A DNA stretch of 64,000 nucleotides. Origin: Stieleria tagensis. Lineage in GTDB: Bacteria; Planctomycetota; Planctomycetia; Pirellulales; Pirellulaceae. Position 1 is the stretch's first letter; each line of letters opens with the position of its first letter. The position numbers were made by a program, and so were the translations under genes. The notes under the pieces are model-generated. The model was not told the DNA's origin. It did not search any database and was given only the letters and a program-made list of their open reading frames with translations. This document shows positions 9,401 through 17,766 of this stretch, piece after piece. The stretch lies in the NCBI RefSeq assembly GCF_024129865.1, contig NZ_JAMYFE010000060.1, positions 1-64,000 on the forward strand, in the 5' to 3' direction.

Positions 9401-10101
9401 GCACTCCCTCCGGACTTTCCAACCGTTTGGACTTAGCAGCCAAAGCAGCCAAAGCAGCGAAGACTCCCGCTCCAGCCGGTTGGCAACTGACCGTCGAGAA
9501 CAAGATGGCTGATTACTGCATCGGGTGCGATTACCGCACATTGATCTTTCCCGCGGTTAGCAGCAAGAAACTGCCGCTCAATTACGTCCCCAAGCCGCTT
9601 CCGTTGAAGCCGACTACCGGGAAAATTGTTGCTCGTTTTTCAGCAGCCGACTCAGCTGGCACCCCGATCGCAATCGCTCCGGCAACCGACACCCAGCCCA
9701 TCGAAATCCATGATGCGGGTACACACCTGTATGTTGACGAACAAGCACTGTTGAATCAGATATCAATCCTGTTTAGCAGCAATGAAACGGGAATCTATCC
9801 CACAAACATCGCTGTTCCTGCTGGTGTCAATCAAATCAAGTTGACCGCAACGTTCTATGTGACGTTTGACGCTTGGCCGGTCAGTCAATTGGTCAATAAA
9901 CTGGAGATCGAGGTTGCAGTAAGAAACAACTGTGCAACGGCTTCTATCCCGGCAGAAACGACTTCGATTTTGCCAGAGCCCGCAGCCCCCACAAGCACCG
10001 GTGCGGTATTCGCTGCTCCCGGGACCCCGACGACCGAATTGAATACCGATCCACCCGGCTCACCCAATGGCATTGGAGGGTTGTTGCCGTCGGGGTGGTG
10101 A
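6409..10101 (+). CDS. Very large putative lipoprotein of unknown function
   Basis: 1230 residues. The N-terminus is a lipoprotein signal: a hydrophobic stretch, then V-I-G-C with the lipidation Cys at 20. Residues of about 290-350 are charged and helical. Residues around 930-1010 (FFVSGRNFHPTLTHVVLGG ... VRVGTPSG-like) resemble an IPT/TIG immunoglobulin-like fold. A short Ala/Lys repeat (AAKAAKAAKTPAPAG) follows near 1020, and the end is proline- and threonine-rich (about 1180-1230). I recognise no catalytic motif. It stands alone, inside the 15-bp repeats that may bound an element, and converges with the next gene. Probably exported and lipid-anchored; function unknown. Confidence 0.75.
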   Translation: MRCLIGLVSCGLILASVIGCGLDGRHMPDTRHGDRLDAIFGQRHTLHVEKHPAPCSVVSLAKEVTEIEDAIRRDGSITVKQPDVWGDTSLTHFIQEYDREMAKSVDAFEATLQAYIARSDALEVQSSTTLGLAGTEGEVNVIPPNATRTAATATEKAQLQLSVDASKPIEISEADFKKLVDLAQGVKLAGSTNAGVGVEPTELERQKSTYINVNQALRRRNMGGDTARAAGYGLYKFRVPVSVLPGRETHEGYMALASMRARLHIDEANVRNAFPKMFIADLVDAVAPRIRATWDERTQQEKDRDAYVANLKSQLASIEKLNKTLNLESVEKYSELLDAVINKVDSVLACGSQNQSMIDLVAELAFAGDLVADAVGTQCKLAADLNPDRVNCLANSCQLSQIMADNQANGANLLSLIDVEPSQITDALRQIECNKDTANRIAANMKITLEGNGGFLNAPSGASLSQLTVRTREKLLERTLRKPESVVQEKAIAAIDTAPSHSQTPENAADLRGDVDYPIVLINQNTYDVDSVRLVAKRYFDENGHTSAPKMRELREFLTEYFFKVHIALEESKKYVEHADLISTFAEATERGESVDATRIRPLQRGNWRNRMLPEYSSEFVSISWLVASQAGVTDRNMKRLLRDLRRQGKISEESCLESDANTFYFFAYEINPDTTLRLWRTMVEGAFPIHVFALDPQVEEQNSFDVLNRRRELQTALAISVSKGRFGLGQRIAASRALGLDIATIDLNRTIVGFTHGNDTFGWYFRPRVQTPPTESSNIAALARTIWSTGPTERYDLRHRQLEPGVRECEVLVVMPSFVTRVDFDITTNWEKLTKPGVTKRSYEEMIALGARVHQAQNRLCSFCDEQCVRPGDSARLISRVEQLEKMLSLQTHTSSVPYEFGMSGTDLFSRGDKQLRPVLYDYYGLDFVSTEDNNVQEFFVSGRNFHPTLTHVVLGGVESDTMGTDEVEVLSRELIRVRIAGLKEELSGDKFHLRVGTPSGLSNRLDLAAKAAKAAKTPAPAGWQLTVENKMADYCIGCDYRTLIFPAVSSKKLPLNYVPKPLPLKPTTGKIVARFSAADSAGTPIAIAPATDTQPIEIHDAGTHLYVDEQALLNQISILFSSNETGIYPTNIAVPAGVNQIKLTATFYVTFDAWPVSQLVNKLEIEVAVRNNCATASIPAETTSILPEPAAPTSTGAVFAAPGTPTTELNTDPPGSPNGIGGLLPSGW

Positions 10102-10200
10102 AAGCAGAGCGGACGCTTTTTCTCGTCGACTCACATTCCGTAACAAGCAACCGGAACCAGAGTTTGAGGGGAGCCACGTGCCGCTCTGTCTGAACGACCG

Positions 10201-10227
10201 AGCAAATCCACACGGCACGGGTTTGCT
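10201..10227. terminator. Hairpin between convergent genes
   Basis: AGCAAATCC (10201-10209) pairs with GGGTTTGCT (10219-10227), giving a 9-bp stem with one G-T pair and a 9-base loop, between genes that end at 10101 and 10252. There is no T-run, so it is at best a weak or factor-assisted terminator. Confidence 0.3.
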
Positions 10228-10251
10228 TGGTGTAGGAATTGTCGGCGGAAC

Positions 10252-12813
10252 TTATTGTTCAGTCCCCATGAGTTCGATCTCGTTCAGTAGGTGCTCGATC
10301 TCCATGAAGGGTTCGTCCGAGATTTCTCGCCAGCGGACGCGTCCTTGGTCGTCCAGGATAAATGCACCATGCAGGGGAGACTGATGTGTTGCGAGGTAGC
10401 ATTCGTAATCGCGGAACACGTCTCGTTGATCTGATGCGTCGAACACGACGTGGTGCGGAAACATCGGTCCGGGGAAACCGGCTTCTTTCGCGCCCGGAGC
10501 AACGAAGACAATCTTGACGCCGTCGGGAATGCTGGCGTTGCTGAAGTTTTGGATCTGCTCGTTACAAGCCGGGCAGCCTTGGCTTTCCAGAAACACCAGA
10601 ATCGTGAACTCTTCCCCCATCAAGTCCGTGAGCGACTGGTCCGTCCCACTAGCGTCCGGAAGTGTCCAAGAGCTGGCCAGGTAAGGCTTCGCGAGTTTCG
10701 TGCCTACCTCGTAGTTGTCGTTCACCACCCGAACCACTTTCATCATTCCCTGGTCCTCGTGGTCCAGAATGTGACAGTGTAAGACGAAGTCGCCGATGTA
10801 CCGGCGGTAACGAGTGCGGACGTCGTAGGTTGTGCCCGAACGAACCAACAGCGTGTCTCGCCAGACTCCTTGCGGCGTGGTCATGCCGGCGGAATTGGTT
10901 TCCGAAACGAAATAGAAGGGATTGACGTGGATATGGAACGGATGACTTCCCAGGTCGGTGGTTAGTTTCCATTGATCGGCACGTCCCAGTTGCAAGGTGA
11001 TTGGGCGTCCATCGGGATCAAAGGGTTCACCGTTGATGCTCAGAGACGGTCGCAATTGCAGCTTTATCGCTTGCAGACCGAATACTTCTCCGTCTGGAAT
11101 CGGATCTGGTCTGCGGACATTGGAAAAGTCGTGTGCCGAGGGCCATGCGTCGGCACTTGATCCCTTGCTGGGCCGGACTTCAATGATTGCTAGAACGGCC
11201 GGATCCTTTTCAGCATCGGGGGCGGAGGGATCAAGGCTGACATTGCCAGCACCATCCCACATCAAATAACGCTGGGTTTGCGATGTGTCGTTGGTCAGCC
11301 GCACGAGTACGTCGCTGCGATAGCCTGGAAACAAAGAGATCGTTTCAGTCTTTCGCATGCGTTCCAATGGAATTCCGTCGACCGCAATCTCCCGCATTCC
11401 TTCTTCGTTCAACGCTTCCACATCGTATGGAAGGCTTTCGTCATCGATTGCAGACTCAAGGGGTATCGGTGCTAACTGGACTCGGATTTCATCTCGCACG
11501 CCTCCATGGATGAACCGGAAACGCTGGATCCGCCCCGATTCGATTTTGATTACCGGCTGAACCTGACCGTTGATCGTGGTCCGCCAGCCATCTTCCACCT
11601 TGCCTCGGGGCCAGCGTCCATTGGCAAATGCGGCGCCAAAATCTTCTAGCGTGTAGGTCGTCAGCCCGAGGATGGAGCCGACCGCCGCCACGACTGCTTC
11701 TGCCTGTTCCTGGGGAATTGGATCGGGGGGCCAGACCGATTGGAGGGCCTGGCGAAGCCGCTCGATCTCTTCCGGTTTGTCCGCTAAGTCACTCTCGCCA
11801 AGGTCGGCACTCTTCAATCCGGAGGCGTCGAATACCCGAAAATGCAGCTTGCCGGCAATCTTGGCAACGACCGCCAATCCGTTGCCTTGAGTTGGAAGGC
11901 TATCGGTATCAGGCGCATCGGGCAGCAGTTGCAATTGGTAGCCCAGCGGCTCCGGGAGAAACGAGACCTGTTGAAACAAGCAAATGCGTTCTTCGACACC
12001 CGCGATTCCTGGAACGGATTCAATAGACGTTTGGTCCCCTTTGCGGGGTTCAATAATCAACGCCCCGGCCATTCCGCTGGAGACCTGAATGGATGTGGCT
12101 CCATGGACGTGCGCGTGATACCAGAAGGTCCCGGGAAGATGGTCCGTTGGGATCGCGATTTCGCTTTCAAACTCCTGGCCCGGATGCACTTCCAACAGCA
12201 CGTTGTCTGAGTTCGCCGCAGGTGAGACATGAAGCCCATGCGTGTGCAGATTGGTACGATTGAAGCCGTGCGGCGTATTGAGCGTGGCAGAATGATTTTC
12301 GGGCTTCTCCACCGGCAACTGGTTTTTCAGGTGAACCCTGAGAACGTCGCCCGCTCGAACTCGCAGTGTCGGGCCGACGGGCAATTGGTCATAGGACCGC
12401 ATCCGCAGGTTGACGATACCGGCATTGTTTTTGACCACGAGATCGCTGTTGCCATCCCGCAGGTAGGTAGTTGGACGCCAGCCCTTTCGGTTGTCGTAGA
12501 TGATCGCCAACGAAGTGTCCAGAATCCCATTTTCAGAGACACGCTCTTCCCCAGAACGAAATTCTGGATGCTGATACTCCGACCGTTCGCTCCGTCGCTG
12601 TATCTCGCGCACCGATTCCGTCTGAGGTGCTGCTTGACGAGTTGGTCCCAAAATCCCTTCCAGATCGGATCGATTGATTCGTTCCGCAGCACGGGAGCCG
12701 ATACGAGTCAAAGTGCCAGGAGGGGCTGCCGAAAGCGTTGATCCGGCAAATGTACCCACCATCAACCCGAACGAAAGTGGTCCAAGAAACCGACTAAATC
12801 CCAAGATGTACAT
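10252..12813 (-). CDS. Exported multicopper oxidase fused to a thioredoxin-like (AhpC/TSA-type) domain
   Basis: 853 residues with a signal peptide (about 1-29). All four copper motifs are present: HTHG at 190-193, WYHAH at 231-235, HPFHIH at 624-629 and HCHILDHE at 679-686 with a following GMM that supplies the type 1 methionine. So the oxidase half (about 95-710) should bind the full copper set, like CotA/CueO-type enzymes or bilirubin oxidase. After a linker, residues of about 735-853 form a second domain with CPAC at 747-750, then V-A-P-G and a C-terminal FILDDQGRVRWREI strand, as in peroxiredoxin/thioredoxin-like proteins. The domains are in one frame with no stop. Possible job: periplasmic oxidation of metal or phenolics coupled to a thiol centre; the substrate is unknown. 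Confidence 0.85.
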   Translation of the reverse strand: MYILGFSRFLGPLSFGLMVGTFAGSTLSAAPPGTLTRIGSRAAERINRSDLEGILGPTRQAAPQTESVREIQRRSERSEYQHPEFRSGEERVSENGILDTSLAIIYDNRKGWRPTTYLRDGNSDLVVKNNAGIVNLRMRSYDQLPVGPTLRVRAGDVLRVHLKNQLPVEKPENHSATLNTPHGFNRTNLHTHGLHVSPAANSDNVLLEVHPGQEFESEIAIPTDHLPGTFWYHAHVHGATSIQVSSGMAGALIIEPRKGDQTSIESVPGIAGVEERICLFQQVSFLPEPLGYQLQLLPDAPDTDSLPTQGNGLAVVAKIAGKLHFRVFDASGLKSADLGESDLADKPEEIERLRQALQSVWPPDPIPQEQAEAVVAAVGSILGLTTYTLEDFGAAFANGRWPRGKVEDGWRTTINGQVQPVIKIESGRIQRFRFIHGGVRDEIRVQLAPIPLESAIDDESLPYDVEALNEEGMREIAVDGIPLERMRKTETISLFPGYRSDVLVRLTNDTSQTQRYLMWDGAGNVSLDPSAPDAEKDPAVLAIIEVRPSKGSSADAWPSAHDFSNVRRPDPIPDGEVFGLQAIKLQLRPSLSINGEPFDPDGRPITLQLGRADQWKLTTDLGSHPFHIHVNPFYFVSETNSAGMTTPQGVWRDTLLVRSGTTYDVRTRYRRYIGDFVLHCHILDHEDQGMMKVVRVVNDNYEVGTKLAKPYLASSWTLPDASGTDQSLTDLMGEEFTILVFLESQGCPACNEQIQNFSNASIPDGVKIVFVAPGAKEAGFPGPMFPHHVVFDASDQRDVFRDYECYLATHQSPLHGAFILDDQGRVRWREISDEPFMEIEHLLNEIELMGTEQ

Positions 12814-13564
12814 TGAAATTTTTCCGTGGAATATGATTGATCATGCCGTTGCATTGGCCTCCAGCGAAAGTCCTCCTCTTTATGAGGGAGGCCTGGGCGG
12901 TGCGCCCCTAAACGGAATCCTTCCGATAGCGAGTGGTCGTGGTTGGCCCGTTCCGATTGCTCGAGACGAATGCTGCGGTTGAAGACGGGTTTCTGCTCGG
13001 AAACATCGACACTGCAACCCAGAATAGCGCCGATTGTGATGGCTAAAGATCTGCATGATGCAAAACATGAAACCTCCACCTTTCGGATTAAAGTTTTCAA
13101 CGACCGGCAATGCCACGAGCGGATTCTTGAGAGTCAGGCTCTCGCATCACCACTCGCGAGCGCAGCCAAGCCCCCCCCCCCTGCAGCATAGGCACCAACC
13201 GGCCCTGTGGAAAGGTGCGTCTTTTGTTTTTCAAAAGAAATCTGAGCTCACGGGTGACGGTGATTGTCTCGCCTTGCAACCGTCGACCAACATGGAGGTC
13301 GCGAGAGAGCAGTTGGCCGCGATGACAAAGTCAAGCTGATGATCCCCCAAGCAATGCTGAGCATTTCGAATTATTCTTGCGGCGATCAGGTCGGCGAGGT
13401 TCGCAAAAAAGCAATTGAGATAGTCAAACTAGAAGTTATCGACTGGCTCGGGTGTAAGGTTCCAACGATGCCGCAATCAACTGAGCTCGACTCATTCCCT
13501 CGTCAGCAAACGTACTCATGAATGAAAATACGATCCTGGTAACAGAAATGAGAAGGAAGAAGAG
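12814..13564. other. Long gap between divergent genes
   Basis: 750 bases between the oxidase gene and the beta-helix gene. A minus-strand frame (12762-13100) begins with a lipoprotein-like signal (ITIGAILGC), but it overlaps the oxidase start and has no believable mature part, so I did not call it. An inverted repeat CCTCC..GGAGG lies at about 12873-12891 and a run of eleven C at 13171-13181. The last 270 bases are AT-richer and probably hold the promoter of the next gene. Confidence 0.4.
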
Positions 13565-15665
13565 ATGAAACAGCTCGTGACACTAATATTGCTTATCATG
13601 ACTTCTGGTCTTTGTAATGCCGCTGGGACGGACGCGGATTTTTATGTATCGCCAAAGGGTTCCGATGCGTGGTCCGGAACTTCGGCTGAGCCTTTCGCGA
13701 CGCTGGCGCGCGCCCGCGATGCAGTTCGGGAGTTGAAGAAAAGCAAATCGACGGACATCGTGGTACTGGTGCGTGGGGGAACCTACCGGCTTGACGAGAC
13801 CGTGGTATTCGGGCTGGAAGACTCGGGCGGTGGGGAATCGACCATCACCTATGCCGCCTATCCCGGCGAGAAGCCCATCTTTAGTGGGGCACGGGAAATC
13901 ACGGGCTTTCAAAAGGTGACCGGGGACCTGCCCGATTTGCCGAAGGAGGCTCAGGGCAAGGTTCTTGTCGCAAAGGTTTCGGGTTCTTTTCGTGCGCTTT
14001 ACGACGCTGAAGGTCTGCTGCCACGCACGCGCTCAGTCGGATTCCGGACGACTGCCGGCGGGAGTCTCGACGAGTTCAACTTTCCTGAGGGAATGTTGAA
14101 ACACTGGTCGAATGTGGAAGACGTGGAAATTTTGATTCGTGCGGGTCATCAGTGGATGATGAATATTCTGCCTTTGGTGTCCGTCGATGAACAAGCAAAA
14201 ACCGCTCACACGTCAATCGATGCCACCTATGGCATGAACAGCCAAGGGGAGTCGTGCTGGGTTGAAAACATCCTGGAGGAACTTAACGAGCCGGGTGAAT
14301 GGGCACTCAATACCAAGGAAGGCAAACTCTACCTCTGGCCACGTGCTGAGTCACCCGTGTTGGCACCACAATTGACGGAATTGATCCGTGTCGAAGGCAA
14401 GATTGATGAAATGGGGCCGACGGATATTCCGGTGCGTAGCCTATGCTTCCGCGGCCTTACCTTTATGCATGGTGATCGCTACTTATTTGACCAGGACGAT
14501 GCAGGCGTGCAGCACGACTGGGATGTGGTCGACAAGGACAACGCGTTGGTTCGCCTGCGTGGAACTGAGAACTGCGTTGTTGAAAAGTGCCATTTTCTTC
14601 ACAGCGGCAGTGGTGCGGTACGTGTGGATCTATATGGACAGGAGAACAAGATCTCCAACAACCGTATCGAGCATATTGGAGGCACGGGTATTTTTCTCGG
14701 CGGATACGGGCCGGGTACCAAGGATGTCAACAAAAAGAACCTCGTCTACAACAACCACATTCATCATGTTGGGGAACTCTATTGGCATTCGCCCGGTATC
14801 CTGCTCTGGCAGAGCGGCGAGAATCGCGTGGCGAACAACCTGATCCATAATACCAACTACTGTGGCATGATCATTTGCGGAATGGTGACCCGATTCATCA
14901 CCCGTGATATTCGAGAGGTCAGTCGATCCATCCGGAGGCATGAAGTCGGGCAAGTGCCGGCCAATCCGACGATCGACGACGTCCGTCCCTTCCTGCACTC
15001 CCATGACAATCTCATTGAATACAATGAGATCCATCATGTCATGCAGAAACTGGGCGATGGCAACGGTATCTACATTCGTGGATCAGGCCCCGGAAACATT
15101 ATTCGCCGCAACTATATTCACCACTTGGTCGCGTCGACTGGTGCGCAGTCAGGGATCCGAACCGATGGCGGACAGATGGATACCCTCATTGCCGAGAACC
15201 TAGTCTATAGGTGCACGTCTCAGGGATTCATCCTGAAATTGAACACCCGTGCCGAAAACAATATCATTGCCTACATCCTTGATGGCGCGCGGCAGGGGAA
15301 GGGAAAGGATGTTTCTTACGTGAGATTAGCCGAGGGACCCTCGACCGGTGGTGCGATTAAGCACAACATCTTCTATCATCACGGGTCGAAAGCGACTTTC
15401 TTTACCCCAAAGTAGAGAGGCAGATGCCAAGGATGGCGACAAGGACTACAACATCTATTTCAGTGCCGGCAATCCTGAAGCGAGTCAGGCCGCGTTGGCT
15501 AGGATGCAACGCGAGGGAGCCGATGCCCACAGCTTGGCAATCGACCCGATGTTTGTCGATCCGGAGAATGGCGATTTCCGCTTCAAACCGGATTCTCCCG
15601 CGCTGAAACTGGGCATCGTGCCTCTCGATTTGTCCAAAGTCGGCTTGCGTATCGACGAAAAGTAG
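13565..15665 (+). pseudogene. Exported right-handed parallel beta-helix protein, interrupted by a +1 frameshift
   Basis: The ATG at 13565 follows a purine-rich ribosome site (GGAAGAAGAG). Residues 1-20 are a signal peptide. YVSPKGSDAWSGTSAEPFATL is the usual start of carbohydrate-active beta-helix proteins, and later repeats such as NNRIEHIGGTGI, YNNHIHHVGE and NEIHHVMQKLGDGNGIYIRG are beta-helix coils with Asn/His turns, as in polysaccharide lyases and GH families of this fold. The frame stops at TAG 15413-15415, but the next frame continues the protein at once: ADAKDGDKDYNIYFSAG, then AIDPMFVDPENGDFRFKPD, a typical beta-helix C-terminus ending at 15665. One extra base near CCCCAAAG (15406-15412) explains it. 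Either a mutation, a sequencing error or, less likely, a frameshift site. Confidence 0.75.
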
Positions 15666-15706
15666 CGCGCCGTTCGAACTTAAATAACAGAAGGAAGGTC
15701 GCCATC

Positions 15707-17365
15707 ATGATAACACGACACCTATCATGCGCATGCAAAGGAAATAGACTTCGAATTCAGCTGCATGGTTCGGGAGTGGAGTTCATGAGACATAAACGTA
15801 GCGTCTTGTATAGTTTTCTATTGTTGATCAGTCTCTTGTTTTTTTCCCCAATTGCGGCATTTTCCCAGTCAGGCGTGCTCCATCCGCACTGGGCGCCCAG
15901 GACCTGGCAACTCAGGCCGGATGATATCACGACCGTGATGGGGTTCCGAGCGAAGCTTGCTGGAAATCTGAATGTTGCGGATCACCCGACCGCTGCGGTT
16001 ATAAACAATGCATTCATTCGCGGTTTCATGACCGAAGATGACGTCATGACTTGGGAAGTGAATGCGCCTGATGAAGCGGTCTATAACGTATCCCTTCTCT
16101 ATACGGGAAACAAAAAGCTCCTCGCGCAATCGACTTTAGAAGTCGCGTCCGGGTCGACGACCATCACCGAGAAAACCAACGTACCCAATTGGAATACCCG
16201 GCCGACAGTGCAAAGGCACACTCTGAAACAAGCGTTGCCACTGAAGAAAGGAATCAACCAAGTCAGCTTTCGGTTGGCGGATTTCCAAGGAACGCAAGCG
16301 GACCGAGAAGCTCTGGAAAACACACCGAATGCCCGTGGCAACCCGACTCCCTTTGCCTTGTGGTCGATTGAGTTCGTGCAACCTGAAGCGCTGGCTGCCA
16401 TCAAGAATCGAGCCAAGGCGATGAAGGCCGATGTGCAATGGATGGTGGATGGAAAATATGGATTGTTTGTGCATTTTTCGTCCGGTTCAACGCCTTTTCA
16501 TGGCGGACCGAGACTGGGGGATCAGTACCAGAAATTGGTGGGTCAATTTGACGTCGATGCATTCGTCGCGGCAGTAGTCGAAACGGGTGCGTCATGGGTC
16601 TGCTTTACCTGTGCCCATGGCACACAACATTGGCCGGGCCCCAGCAAGACCATCGACCACATCAAACCCGGGTTTACCTGCGAACGTGACTTGATCCGAG
16701 ACCTCATTGACGGTCTGGCCAAACACGATATTCGCCTGATGCTTTACTACAATCCCAATAGTGGCTTGGACGATCTGTATGGTCCTACCTACGGCAAAGG
16801 CGAAAGCCCGGATCCAACCGGCTATTTCAACTTCTTGGAGTCGCTGTTTCGTGAGATGAGCCTCCGCTATGGCGAAGATCTTGCGACCACCGCCGGCTAT
16901 GTCGACAGCTGTGGTTGGAAACTGTATCAGCATGATCCGCCTTGGGAGAAATTTGCCGCAGCGATTAAGGCAGGCAATCCGAATGCACCGGTAGGTTTCA
17001 GCCAGAACCTGTTTGCCAACCTGACACCCTTCAGTGATCTCGTTGTTTCAGACGGGGCCGGTAGAGAGCCGGAGATCCTGCCTGCGGTTTTGTTCGAAGA
17101 GGGTGGGCAACTGGAGGGGCAATACCCTGCCAACTGGTGTTACATGGATGGTTGGTCCAGCCGCGTACGCAATGGAACCTTTACCGCTCCCCCCAGGTTT
17201 TCCGCTGAGCAGTACATAGAATTTTTCAAGAAAGCGGATGAAGCTGACATGCCGATCACCATCAATCTGTCGATGACCCCGGACGTCTCAGCGGATCACC
17301 CATTCTTTAATCCGGTATGTATCGAAATCATGAAGCAGGTGCGTCAAGCAGTCAAAGGTTACTAA
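15707..17365 (+). CDS. Exported GH29-like protein (alpha-L-fucosidase fold)
   Basis: 552 residues from 15707, which has a strong ribosome site (AAGGAAGG). The second in-frame ATG at 15785 gives a cleaner signal peptide (MRHKRSVLYSFLLLISLLFF), so it may be the true start. Residues of about 60-230 look like a beta-sandwich. From about 245 the DGKYGLFVHFSSGSTPFHGG, GASWVCFTCAHGTQHW, LIDGLAKHDIRLMLYYNP and TINLSMTPDVSADHPFF segments follow the (beta/alpha)8 barrel of GH29. The likely nucleophile region reads GYVDSCGW rather than WxD/N-D/G, so the catalytic call is tentative. It lies 42 bases after the beta-helix gene with a similar ribosome site; the two are probably co-transcribed for glycan breakdown. 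Confidence 0.7.
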   Translation: MITRHLSCACKGNRLRIQLHGSGVEFMRHKRSVLYSFLLLISLLFFSPIAAFSQSGVLHPHWAPRTWQLRPDDITTVMGFRAKLAGNLNVADHPTAAVINNAFIRGFMTEDDVMTWEVNAPDEAVYNVSLLYTGNKKLLAQSTLEVASGSTTITEKTNVPNWNTRPTVQRHTLKQALPLKKGINQVSFRLADFQGTQADREALENTPNARGNPTPFALWSIEFVQPEALAAIKNRAKAMKADVQWMVDGKYGLFVHFSSGSTPFHGGPRLGDQYQKLVGQFDVDAFVAAVVETGASWVCFTCAHGTQHWPGPSKTIDHIKPGFTCERDLIRDLIDGLAKHDIRLMLYYNPNSGLDDLYGPTYGKGESPDPTGYFNFLESLFREMSLRYGEDLATTAGYVDSCGWKLYQHDPPWEKFAAAIKAGNPNAPVGFSQNLFANLTPFSDLVVSDGAGREPEILPAVLFEEGGQLEGQYPANWCYMDGWSSRVRNGTFTAPPRFSAEQYIEFFKKADEADMPITINLSMTPDVSADHPFFNPVCIEIMKQVRQAVKGY

Positions 17366-17629
17366 CATGAGCACTGTTCAGCGGCAATTAGTTCTCCGCT
17401 ATCCGAACAGCAGGTTAGGCGCCTATGACGAACACAAGAAGGAACTCTAGCTGAGATTTGTGACCGATGCTGCCACGGGGTTCATGCGGTTGAACGGGGA
17501 CCAGTCCATTTCGCATGGCTGACACGCTCCAGCAAACAGATCAAGCCATTACCGTCGCAACATGGCTACACACCAGCAGTTGCGATGTTTACATCTCGAT
17601 GACGCCGTGGCAAAAAGTTCTAACCGTGC

Positions 17630-17644
17630 CTTGTCGCCCCGACT
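17630..17644 (+). repeat. 15-bp direct repeat, right copy (candidate attR)
   Basis: Exact copy of the tRNA-Pro 3'-terminal 15 bases at 5829-5843. Upstream bases (GTGGCAAAAAGTTCTAACC) only distantly resemble a TPsiC arm, so this is not a working tRNA. It is followed at once by a strong terminator, as real tRNA genes are, which suggests the original tRNA end lay here. Confidence 0.45.
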
Positions 17645-17655
17645 TGAATTCAAGA

Positions 17656-17694
17656 CAGCTCGTCGCATTGATTTGCGATGGGCTGTTTTTCTTT
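17656..17694 (+). terminator. Rho-independent terminator
   Basis: CAGCTCGTCGCA (17656-17667) pairs with TGCGATGGGCTG (17674-17685) through 12 positions including two G-T pairs, with a 6-base loop, followed by TTTTTCTTT. It lies 12 bases after the tRNA-like repeat and between the GH29-like gene and the convergent LysR gene, so it can end plus-strand transcripts. A further palindrome CTTGAATTCAAG precedes it. The rest of 17366-17629 shows no gene. Confidence 0.75.
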
Positions 17695-17766
17695 ATATGG
17701 CAAAGATTTACGTGGATATCTTGAAACTGCATATCGATGTGCGTGACAGCGCTCCTTGACGACTCG

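Noticed and set aside
12762-13100. Minus-strand frame with a lipoprotein-like signal (ITIGAILGC)
   Set aside because: Overlaps the oxidase gene start by about 50 bases, and the mature part has no gene-like codon pattern. Possible, but not supported.
13171-13181. Run of eleven C in the intergenic gap
   Set aside because: Simple homopolymer, possibly a sequencing problem; no gene is affected.
17540-17644. Intact tRNA-Pro upstream of the right 15-bp repeat
   Set aside because: I looked for an acceptor 5' strand, D arm and anticodon arm and found none that pair, so only the 3'-end repeat is called.
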